Assembly: GCA_910584365.1 (NCBI GenBank)
Contig: CAJUAF010000019.1
Span: 1 to 48,118 of the forward strand
Direction: 5' to 3'
Source: an uncultured Muribaculaceae bacterium
GTDB lineage: Bacteria > Bacteroidota > Bacteroidia > Bacteroidales > Muribaculaceae
Length of the DNA: 48,118 bases
Position numbers and translations under genes: made by a program. Below, piece after piece: positions 6,741-13,890 of the stretch. The notes beneath the pieces were generated by a model that searched no databases, had not been told where the DNA came from, and saw nothing but the letters and a program-made list of their open reading frames with translations. Every line of letters begins with the position of its first letter. The first letter of the stretch is position 1.

Positions 6741-8684
6741 CAGCATCCCGCCATCACTTTCGGATGATATAATACGCAGCCGTCCCGAATCAGCCATCGA
6801 ACGCACGGTGTCGAACAGAGCGACGGGCGCCAGCCGTAGCCTTTCGGCGACTTCCAGCAGGGTGATTTCTCCGGAGGACTGCCCCAGCACATTAATTATC
6901 GCCTCCTCGATGACCTGCTCCGGAACCGCCGGACGCCCGCGCCGTGTCTGCTCCAGGCGGCGCCGCGAACGGCAGACATCACACGTGCCGCACTCCGCGG
7001 CTTTCTCTCCGAAATAGGAAAGCATGGTGACGACCCTGCACCGGAAGTCATCGAACACGAAGCGTTTCATCATCTCCAGCCGGTGGGACATCTGGCGCCG
7101 TCGGTTTTCATAGACGGTTTTCGGCAGGATAATGTCGGAATCGGGAACCCGGGAGGAGAGCATATATATATAAGGAGACCGACGCCGGGGCACGAAATCG
7201 ATCACGTGCATCTTCCGCAGTCTTATAAGCGCCTCATAGACCGAACGCTCCGTGAGTTCCAGCGACGAAGCTATGAACGCTTCATCGATATATTCGTAAT
7301 CGGCGAAAATCCCTGTGTAGTTCCTGAGGATAAACTGAAGCACGCGTTCGGTCTCGGCCGACACTTCGATATCGTACAGGGTACGGCGATCCACGGTCAT
7401 CATCAGGCGCGACCGCGTCGTAAGTTCCTCGGTATATTCGAAATACCCGGCCTGGGCAAGAATCTTCAGGGCGCTGTCAGCCATGGCGGGGGGAAGCCCC
7501 CACCGGTCGCAGAACTCGCCGAACGGAAATTCGAGGTTGCGGTTGTACCCCTCCCCCATCGCTATGCCGAGCGACACACACATTTTCCCGTACACTCCCC
7601 TGATAAAATCTTTTTCAGGGAAAGATTCCGACAGACGCCTGGTCAGGGTCCCCTTGTCGGAAGAAGTAGCCAGCACCACAGCCCATGAGGGGAGGCCGTC
7701 GCGCCCGGCGCGCCCCGCTTCCTGGTAATATTCCTCCAGGGAGGAGGGGAGATCATGATGGACTACGATCCTGACGTCGGGCTTGTCGATCCCCATGCCG
7801 AAAGCGTTTGTGGCCACCATTACCCGCGTCTGTCCCGCTTTCCATCGGTTCTGCTTCTCGTTCTTATCCTCGGCCGAGAGTCCGGCATGATAGAAATCGG
7901 CCGAAACGCCGTTGTCGGTCAGGAAAGTGGCAAGTTCGCGGGTGCGTTTGCGGGAACGGGTATAGACGATTCCGGTGCCTGCCACCGAGGAGAGGATGTG
8001 CAGCAGCTCCTTGTCCTTGAAATCGCAGTGGCGCACCACGTATGATATATTCCGCCGCGTAAAACTGAGCCTAAAGACACCCTTCGGCTCCCGGAAAGCC
8101 AATTTGTCCATGATGTCGCCGACGACTTCGGGAGTAGCCGAAGCCGTAAGGGCCAGGACAGGAGCCTGGGGAAAACGCTCGCGCAGCCGGTGGATAAGCA
8201 GGTAGGATGGGCGGAAATCATAGCCCCACTGGGAGATACAGTGCGCCTCATCGACCACTATCAGACTGACGCGCAGCACATTGAGCCACGGTTCCAGCGA
8301 CGGCGACCTCAGTTTTTCAGGGGAAAGATATAGAATCCGGATTTTTCCGAGTTCGCAGCGTTTGAGAACAAGTTCGCTTTCAGACCGCCGCATGGCGTGG
8401 TTGAGCTGTCCGGCCATGATTCCGTGGGCACGCAGATTGTCGACCTGATCTTTCATCAGCGAAATCAGCGGAGTAACCACTATCGTCAGCCCCTCCGACG
8501 CCAGGGCCGGGACCTGGAACGTTATCGACTTTCCTCCTCCGGTAGGAAGAAGTCCAAGCGTGTCGCGCCCCTGAAGCACGGAGGAGATAATCTCCTGCTG
8601 CATCGGGCGGAAGGCGTCATAGCCCCAGTAACGTTTCAGTATCTCGAGACTCTTTTCCTCAATATTCTCCATCGGACCAGACAC
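6729..8684 (-). CDS. recQ: RecQ-family ATP-dependent DNA helicase
   Basis: The 651-residue protein is a superfamily 2 DNA helicase. Visible motifs are Walker A (LLPTGGGKSITFQ, about residues 44-56), the DEAH box with the aromatic-rich loop (VVDEAHCISQWGYDFRP), motif V/VI (TNAFGMGIDKPDVR and YYQEAGRAGRDG), and the zinc-binding cysteines of the RecQ-Ct domain (CRVVTMLSYFGE, then CGTCDVC at about 567-573). The C-terminus has a helix-turn-helix-like segment but no obvious HRDC domain, as in the shorter of the RecQ types often seen in Bacteroidetes. It lies 6 nt behind cls on the same strand and overlaps the convergent rluD by 12 nt. A role in recombination and repair is family knowledge. Confidence 0.93.
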   Translation of the reverse strand: MSGPMENIEEKSLEILKRYWGYDAFRPMQQEIISSVLQGRDTLGLLPTGGGKSITFQVPALASEGLTIVVTPLISLMKDQVDNLRAHGIMAGQLNHAMRRSESELVLKRCELGKIRILYLSPEKLRSPSLEPWLNVLRVSLIVVDEAHCISQWGYDFRPSYLLIHRLRERFPQAPVLALTASATPEVVGDIMDKLAFREPKGVFRLSFTRRNISYVVRHCDFKDKELLHILSSVAGTGIVYTRSRKRTRELATFLTDNGVSADFYHAGLSAEDKNEKQNRWKAGQTRVMVATNAFGMGIDKPDVRIVVHHDLPSSLEEYYQEAGRAGRDGLPSWAVVLATSSDKGTLTRRLSESFPEKDFIRGVYGKMCVSLGIAMGEGYNRNLEFPFGEFCDRWGLPPAMADSALKILAQAGYFEYTEELTTRSRLMMTVDRRTLYDIEVSAETERVLQFILRNYTGIFADYEYIDEAFIASSLELTERSVYEALIRLRKMHVIDFVPRRRSPYIYMLSSRVPDSDIILPKTVYENRRRQMSHRLEMMKRFVFDDFRCRVVTMLSYFGEKAAECGTCDVCRSRRRLEQTRRGRPAVPEQVIEEAIINVLGQSSGEITLLEVAERLRLAPVALFDTVRSMADSGRLRIISSESDGGMLLGL

Positions 8685-8690
8685 GTTTTC

Positions 8691-10160
8691 TTACAGAATA
8701 GGAGCGAACAGGCGCATCACCGATTCCAGCCCTTTTTCAAGATAGGGGCGGTTGCGCCACGTGGCGGCACTGACACGCACGCAGTCGCGCTGGTCCTCCA
8801 GGAACTGACGGCGCATCACCGCGTTGAACTCCCGGGAGTAAATCAGCAGATTAGCCTCGAAATTATGCTCGAAACTGCGGAAATCGAAATTGGTCGAGCC
8901 TACTGTCGCGAACTCGTCGTCCACGATTATCGCCTTGCTGTGGAGCATACCTTTCTCATAAAGATAGACCTTTATTCCGGCGCGGAGACATTCCTGGATG
9001 TAACTGAACGATGCCCAGCGGAGCATATCGCTGTCGGAACGGCGCGGCAGCATTATCCTGACATCGACTTTCGAGAGGGCGGCAAGCTGGAGCGCCTGGA
9101 GCAACCCCTCGGACGGGAGGAAATAAGGGGTCTGAAGGTAGACGGTCTTCCGTGCGGTGGCGATTATTTTCTGGAACATCAGTGTCAGATTCATCCACTG
9201 ATTTACAGGCCCTCCCGTCAGAAGCTGCACTCCGGCAGCGCAGGCTTTGCGGGGAGAATCGGCCCCGGTTGTTTCGGCGGGAGTATCTACGGCCATCTGC
9301 TCGAGCAGGGGCTGTCCCATGAAGTTCCAGTCCACGGCGAAAGACTGCTGAAGGGCGTTGACCCCCGGCCCCGTCAGGCGAAGATGGAGGTCGCGCCAGA
9401 GGGGGAAATCCTTTCCGCCGTCCACGTAACGGTCGGCGATGTTCATTCCGCCGATATAACCGATTTTCCCGTCGATAACCACAATCTTGCGGTGGTTCCG
9501 CCAGTTGACACGGGTTCCGAACGGCGGGAAAACCACCTCAAAGAAAGGATAGGCCTCCACTCCGGCCTCTTTAAGGCGCCGGAGATATTTACGCCCTACT
9601 TTGAAAGACCCCACCGAATCGTAAATCAGCCGGATTTTCACACCGGCGCTTGCGCGTTCCACAAGCGCGTCGGCCACCCGGCGCCCTATCCGGTCGTCGG
9701 CGATGATATAGTACTCCAGGTTGATGAACTCGCGGGCTTCGGCAATATCTCTCAGCAGAGATTCAAATTTGTCGGCACCGTTGTTGAACAGCTCGACGGA
9801 GTTTCCCTCGTAGAAAGGGGAACTCTGAAGGGACGCGGCGAGAGTGATAGCCTGCTCCACGGCCGGAGAACGACGCGCCCGCGGTGAATCAGGCCGGGAG
9901 ATATTCTCCAGTTTCTTGAGTTTCCGGCGGTTACGGCGCGATATAATCCTCTTGTTCTGGATGTTCCGGCCGAAAAACATATACAGCACCAGACCCACGG
10001 CAGGCACCACAAGCAGCACCGTCACCCACGCGAGTGATTTTACCGGATTACGATTTTCCGACACCACTATCGCTATGATTCCCAGCACAATAAGAGCATA
10101 AGCTATAGTGACGGTCCACCACAGCCAGGTCGTATTGATATATTCCACAAGGCTCCACAT
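8691..10160 (-). CDS. cls: Cardiolipin synthase, phospholipase D superfamily
   Basis: The 489-residue membrane enzyme joins two phosphatidylglycerol molecules to make cardiolipin. Two N-terminal transmembrane helices (about residues 12-35 and 43-63) precede two HKD motifs: HRKIVVIDGKIGYIGG and HSKAIIVDDEFATVGSTNFD. Length and topology fit bacterial ClsA-type enzymes. It is the first gene of a cls-recQ pair with a 6-nt gap and has a -7 promoter box at 10205-10212. There is no functional link evident with RecQ beyond co-transcription. Confidence 0.93.
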   Translation of the reverse strand: MWSLVEYINTTWLWWTVTIAYALIVLGIIAIVVSENRNPVKSLAWVTVLLVVPAVGLVLYMFFGRNIQNKRIISRRNRRKLKKLENISRPDSPRARRSPAVEQAITLAASLQSSPFYEGNSVELFNNGADKFESLLRDIAEAREFINLEYYIIADDRIGRRVADALVERASAGVKIRLIYDSVGSFKVGRKYLRRLKEAGVEAYPFFEVVFPPFGTRVNWRNHRKIVVIDGKIGYIGGMNIADRYVDGGKDFPLWRDLHLRLTGPGVNALQQSFAVDWNFMGQPLLEQMAVDTPAETTGADSPRKACAAGVQLLTGGPVNQWMNLTLMFQKIIATARKTVYLQTPYFLPSEGLLQALQLAALSKVDVRIMLPRRSDSDMLRWASFSYIQECLRAGIKVYLYEKGMLHSKAIIVDDEFATVGSTNFDFRSFEHNFEANLLIYSREFNAVMRRQFLEDQRDCVRVSAATWRNRPYLEKGLESVMRLFAPIL

Positions 10161-10204
10161 CGTCGATAGTCTTCCGATTCAGTCCGAATCAGGCATAAGA
10201 TGTA

Positions 10205-10212
10205 CAAAGATA
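10205..10212 (-). promoter_or_regulatory. -7 promoter element for cls-recQ
   Basis: On the minus strand it reads TATCTTTG, an exact TAnnTTTG match, 45 nt upstream of the cls start. No -33 TTTG at 19 bp was found. Confidence 0.55.
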
Positions 10213-10287
10213 CGGATTTTTGGCGCTATCATTGCATATCGGGAGATAGATGATAAAGATTATTTTTCTTAAAAGATGTTAACACTA

Positions 10288-10319
10288 TTGCACATCCGGG
10301 GGAAATATGCTTACCTTTG
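10288..10319 (+). promoter_or_regulatory. Promoter of the ABC-GntR operon
   Basis: TACCTTTG at 10312-10319 is an exact -7 element; TTG at 10288-10290 is a weak -33 at 21 bp. Two inverted repeats lie just downstream (10323-10350 and 10355-10380) and are candidate operator sites. Confidence 0.6.
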
Positions 10320-10322
10320 CAG

Positions 10323-10350
10323 TGTTGTAGTTGAGCGCATCACCACAACA
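10323..10350. promoter_or_regulatory. Candidate operator dyad 1
   Basis: TGTTGT (10323-10328) and ACAACA (10345-10350) are perfect inverted 6-mers separated by 16 nt, starting 4 nt after the -7 element. A repressor bound here would block initiation. The GntR regulator encoded in the same operon is the obvious candidate; this is inference. Confidence 0.3.
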
Positions 10351-10354
10351 GACT

Positions 10355-10380
10355 GAATATTCGAATCACCATTAATATTC
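10355..10380. promoter_or_regulatory. Candidate operator dyad 2
   Basis: GAATATT (10355-10361) and AATATTC (10374-10380) are perfect inverted 7-mers separated by 12 nt, in the leader just before the ATG at 10388. It may be a second binding site or a leader hairpin that masks the start region. Confidence 0.3.
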
Positions 10381-10387
10381 CGGAGAT

Positions 10388-12067
10388 ATGATTACTCTCG
10401 AAAATCTTTCTTTCCGATACGGCAGGGCACCGCGTCCCGCACTTGAAAACCTCAACGGCTCCCTCGGACCCGGCATACGCCTCCTTGTAGGAGAGAACGG
10501 TGCGGGAAAGACCACTCTGCTGAAAATACTGACTGGGGTTCTCGCCCCGACCCAGGGAGAGTGTCTGCTCGACGGCACAGACGCCTCCACTTCCACTCCC
10601 GCCGGTATGGGACGTACATTCCTGCTGGAAGAAAATATGTATTTTCCCGGAAAGACCATCCGCGAGTTCGCCGCCGCCCACTCTCCATTTTATCCCGGAT
10701 TCTCCCATGAGACTTTCTGCCGCAATCTTCAGGCGTTCGGCCTGACAGGTGACGAACCGCTGAAAAATGCCTCCCCGGGTAACCGCAAGAAAGCCCAGCT
10801 GGCTTACGTGCTGGCCCTCGGAGTAGAGTATCTCTTTCTCGACGAACCGACAAATGCCCTCGATCTCCAGGCGAAAGCCTCCCTTCAGCAACTTCTGGCT
10901 GCGGAAACAAATGAGAACCAGACCGTAGTTATCTCCACCCACACCATTTCGGAACTGGAGAATCTTTATGACGGAATAATCGTACTGAGCCACGGCCACA
11001 TAATCTTCTCGGCCACCGACGAGGAAATTTCGGAGCGCCTGGCGTTCATCAGCTCGCCGGAGCCTCCCGAAGAAGCCCTCTACTCCGAGCTGAATTTCGG
11101 CCACTATCTCTCGGTTGTCCCCTCAGACGACTTCTGCGGCGATACGCGCACCGACTGGCGCCGTCTCTACTTCGCCCTGATGTCTCCTGCCCGGGAAACC
11201 ATTATCGGGATGTTTTCCGACAAGGAAGAAAACGCCGACATGGCCGCGCAGGAGAACACCGTCAGGGAATCCGCCGGTTGCGCCGCTGACAACGGATTCT
11301 CATGGAAAAGAGTACGCGAATTCGCGGGATGGAATATGCTTAAATTCAAAAAGCAGATCATCTGGTACCCCCTCATTTCACTGCTTTCAGCCATACTGCT
11401 GCTGCTTCCTGTCGGAGAATCGGCCCAGATGGGTCTCACCACGCTGGTATGGGGCATCCTGCCGTTTCTGGCTTATCTCGCCCCGCTGGTGTTCGCGATG
11501 GGAGGCGACGGCCGCATCATCATGAGGATGATTCCCGCACGTCCGTCGGAAAAACTGACATTTTACCTGGGTTACCTGCTTATCATCGTCCCCGCTGTTC
11601 TCTACATACTGCCCCTGCTGGCCTCCTTCCTTTATATGCACCTCCCCTCCATTCAGACCGAGGACGTAATGAGTATGCTGAAAATGCGGATGGGAATAAA
11701 TATGCCATGGATTACGGTAACCAATATCGTCGGGATGCTGGCTGTCATTGTCACCTGTTTCTATTTCGTACTGCGTTCCCGCAACAACCGAATAATCAAC
11801 GGCATCATAGCCACGGTTATTTTCCTTTTCCTCCAGGGATTAGCCGGCGCCATCTACGGCATGACCGCCGCCTTCCGGATGGGGATCGCCGACGGGATGG
11901 CGGGAGCCGACCCCAAAGATGAAGAAGAGATAGTCAGACGGCTTATGGAGGAAATGACCTCGATGGGAAGCTGGATGACCGTCATTACCGCTATTACCGC
12001 ACTTTACTTCGCATTTGCCATCTGGCAGACATGGCGCCTGTTTTCCCATAAATCCAACCGCTTTTAA
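10388..12067 (+). CDS. ABC transporter, ATPase fused to a six-helix membrane domain
   Basis: The 559-residue protein starts with an ABC ATPase domain (about residues 1-215): Walker A GENGAGKTTLLKI at about 36-48, a degenerate signature NASPGNRKKAQLAY instead of LSGGQ, Walker B YLFLDEP near 151-157, and a switch histidine in ISTHTISELE. A linker of about 90 residues follows, then a membrane domain from about residue 318 with roughly six helices. In comparable YtrA-regulated systems the ATPase and permease are usually separate genes, so the fusion is unusual. It is followed 6 nt later by a GntR-type regulator, the typical partner of such exporters. The substrate is unknown; antimicrobial peptide or cell-wall antibiotic stress is the usual context for this transporter type. 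Confidence 0.82.
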   Translation: MITLENLSFRYGRAPRPALENLNGSLGPGIRLLVGENGAGKTTLLKILTGVLAPTQGECLLDGTDASTSTPAGMGRTFLLEENMYFPGKTIREFAAAHSPFYPGFSHETFCRNLQAFGLTGDEPLKNASPGNRKKAQLAYVLALGVEYLFLDEPTNALDLQAKASLQQLLAAETNENQTVVISTHTISELENLYDGIIVLSHGHIIFSATDEEISERLAFISSPEPPEEALYSELNFGHYLSVVPSDDFCGDTRTDWRRLYFALMSPARETIIGMFSDKEENADMAAQENTVRESAGCAADNGFSWKRVREFAGWNMLKFKKQIIWYPLISLLSAILLLLPVGESAQMGLTTLVWGILPFLAYLAPLVFAMGGDGRIIMRMIPARPSEKLTFYLGYLLIIVPAVLYILPLLASFLYMHLPSIQTEDVMSMLKMRMGINMPWITVTNIVGMLAVIVTCFYFVLRSRNNRIINGIIATVIFLFLQGLAGAIYGMTAAFRMGIADGMAGADPKDEEEIVRRLMEEMTSMGSWMTVITAITALYFAFAIWQTWRLFSHKSNRF

Positions 12068-12073
12068 AACAGT

Positions 12074-12427
12074 ATGATGGAATTTAACGACAATAAACCT
12101 ATATACCGTCAGATAGCGGACTATGCCTATAACGCCATACTGTCCGGACAATGGGAACCCGAGGCCATCATCCCCTCCGTCAGGGAACTGTCAGCGCAAC
12201 TGGGGGTAAACTCCCGCACTGTACTGAAAGCGATGGAACAGCTCCAGAACAGCGGTATAATCACCATGCGCCGCGGACTGGGCTTCCAGCTTTCACCCGA
12301 CGCCCCGGCGCGGGTCACCCAGGTCCGCCGCGAAGAATTTTTCTCCCAGACACTTCCGGCAATCGCTGACGAAATGAAACGACTGGGACTGACAGCCTCA
12401 GATATTCTGCCGCATCTTCCGGGGTAA
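12074..12427 (+). CDS. GntR-family transcriptional regulator, YtrA subfamily
   Basis: The 117-residue protein has an N-terminal winged helix-turn-helix typical of GntR (KPIYRQIADYAYNAILSGQW, PSVRELSAQLGVNSRTVLKAMEQLQ, IITMRRGLGFQL) and only a short C-terminal helical tail of about 40 residues. This short architecture defines the YtrA subfamily, whose genes sit beside ABC transporter genes and repress them. Here it is the second gene of the operon, 6 nt after the ABC fusion gene. Autorepression through the dyads at 10323-10380 is plausible but unproven. Confidence 0.9.
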   Translation: MMEFNDNKPIYRQIADYAYNAILSGQWEPEAIIPSVRELSAQLGVNSRTVLKAMEQLQNSGIITMRRGLGFQLSPDAPARVTQVRREEFFSQTLPAIADEMKRLGLTASDILPHLPG

Positions 12428-12902
12428 ACCGGTAAAGGCTTACCTCCGGCACCGCAATCCTGCAATTCTGTTTAGTATTACCAATAGACGTAACTTACTG
12501 AAAACAATTTAATTACCCCTCAATATGATACTCGCCGGCTGTTCGACATTCCTTGTCGTTCTTCTCCTCTGCATATCTACAATAGACTGATTCGGCCCAT
12601 ACACAACTTTTCATACACTTCTTTCCGGGTCATGCGTCCACGGGGTTCCGCGGCTCATGATCCGGGAATTTTTTTTTATAATATAATAGGAGGAAAGGTA
12701 TAAATAGCATGAAACCGGGCTCGATTCGCATCGGTCCCGGCTCCTTCCTTATTGGCATTTGTAATATTGTCGTATTGAAATGATTTGTACTCTAACAAAT
12801 TTAACACATCGCAATATGAAACAAACAATGTACCAAATTAATTCATCACATTAATTCAAAATTCAAAAATCTATGTAGGTGCAATCAGTATTTCCATTAA
12901 AA
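12428..12902. other. Gene-poor spacer between the GntR gene and guaD
   Basis: This 475-nt A/T-rich stretch has no sizeable coding sequence. It holds a 24-codon open frame behind a strong Shine-Dalgarno-like run (12709-12783, listed separately) and a T-rich tract at 12669-12678. I see no tRNA or other RNA that I recognise. Confidence 0.5.
12709..12783 (+). CDS. Possible 24-residue microprotein
   Basis: ATG at 12709 opens a 24-codon frame ending TGA at 12781-12783, with a hydrophobic C-terminal half (FLIGICNIVVL). AGGAGGAAAGG lies 10-20 nt upstream, which is striking in a phylum that seldom uses Shine-Dalgarno pairing. The first codons also form an imperfect hairpin (CCGGG with CCCGG), so the region may be structural RNA rather than coding. 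Evidence is weak. Confidence 0.2.
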   Translation: MKPGSIRIGPGSFLIGICNIVVLK

Positions 12903-13397
12903 TCAATATTCGACTTTGTCGGGTTTGGCAGCCCATTTCTCAAACGCCTTTATCGTGCGGTCGTTCTCGATATGGATGCATGGCACCGAGCGTTCGAGAT
13001 GACTTTTCTCCAGTTCGCGGTAGATGAACTTGTCGGAGAAGTCAATCTTGTCTGCGTCCTCCTGGGTGTTGCCGTAATATATACGGTCCACACCGGCCCA
13101 ATAAAGGGCGGACAGACACATCGGGCACGGTTCGCAGGAACTATAAACCTTGCATCCCCTGAGGGAAAAAGTCTGCTCCTTGCTGCAAGCCTGACGAATT
13201 GCGTTTACTTCGGCATGGGCGGTCGGGTCATTGGTAAGAGTAACCGAATTGGCTCCGGTAGCAATCACCTCACCGTCCCTGACGATAACAGCACCGAACG
13301 GGCCTCCGCCCTTGTCGATATTGTCTTCCGCAATCTTCGCGGCCATTTCCATAAATCGGATATCTTCCGGTGTAATCGGAAATCGGGTTGTTTTCAT
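12903..13397 (-). CDS. guaD: Guanine deaminase, cytidine-deaminase fold
   Basis: The 164-residue enzyme would convert guanine to xanthine and ammonia in purine salvage. The zinc-site motifs are intact: TAHAEVNAIR (His and catalytic Glu) and SSCEPCPMCLSALYWAG (two Cys). The sequence GGGPFGAVIVRDGEVIATGAN and the C-terminal extension ending in FEKWAAKPDKVEY resemble the small GuaD type of Bacillus rather than TadA, which is shorter in this region. It is transcribed alone, with a long leader if the promoter at 13711 is used. An alternative call is a generic nucleoside deaminase. Confidence 0.85.
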   Translation of the reverse strand: MKTTRFPITPEDIRFMEMAAKIAEDNIDKGGGPFGAVIVRDGEVIATGANSVTLTNDPTAHAEVNAIRQACSKEQTFSLRGCKVYSSCEPCPMCLSALYWAGVDRIYYGNTQEDADKIDFSDKFIYRELEKSHLERSVPCIHIENDRTIKAFEKWAAKPDKVEY

Positions 13398-13796
13398 GAG
13401 CTAACCTTAAAACAGGATTAAACAATATTCAAAGTCCGTTCATGACCGTATTCCAACGAATACCTCCGAAAAATGGAGCGCGCGAATCTGTCATCGAATT
13501 ACGTAGGCAAAGTAACAAAATAAAAATCAAAAACAAGCTATTTTTGTTGTTAAAATTTGTTAACAAGCACTATTTTTTCAGACAGTCTCTTAATTCGCCA
13601 TATCTGCAACGAGCGGACCTTGCTTAAACAACAATCCTATGCCCGAAAAAGATATATCTCCTTCCGCTCCGGGCCAAAAAATTATCCGAATCGGCGAAGG
13701 ATTCACCCTGCAAAGTTAACTTTCATATATGATATTTCCAAATTCAGCCCCACAGAAAAACTTGTTTAGGGGACAGGAACCCTTCCGACGCCCCCG
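13398..13796. other. Leader and spacer region upstream of guaD
   Basis: No gene is recognised. The A/T-rich stretch includes a good minus-strand promoter at 13711-13742 and a weaker -7-like TTACTTTG at about 13506-13513. A transcript from the distal promoter would carry about 300 nt ahead of guaD, or could end early as a small RNA; I cannot assign a known family. Confidence 0.4.
13711..13742 (-). promoter_or_regulatory. Bacteroidetes promoter reading toward guaD
   Basis: On the minus strand TAACTTTG (13711-13718) follows a TTTG at 13739-13742 after 20 bp. It lies about 314 nt upstream of the guaD ATG, much farther than usual in this window. Confidence 0.6.
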
Positions 13797-13846
13797 CGCC
13801 ATCAGGCGAAAAACAAGGCGATGCGCCGGTATTTTGGCACACCGCC
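13797..13846 (-). terminator. Terminator behind GH97, copy C of the dispersed repeat
   Basis: Arms at 13817-13827 and 13836-13846 pair with 9 of 11 positions; read on the minus strand out of the GH97 gene, the stem is followed by TTGTTTTT and then by the small GCC..GGC hairpin. The block matches copies A and D. It starts 45 nt after the GH97 stop codon and would end the PUL minus-arm transcript. Confidence 0.65.
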
Positions 13847-13890
13847 TTACTATCATAAGGACAGAATCCGTTATGGAAAAGACCTAAAAA

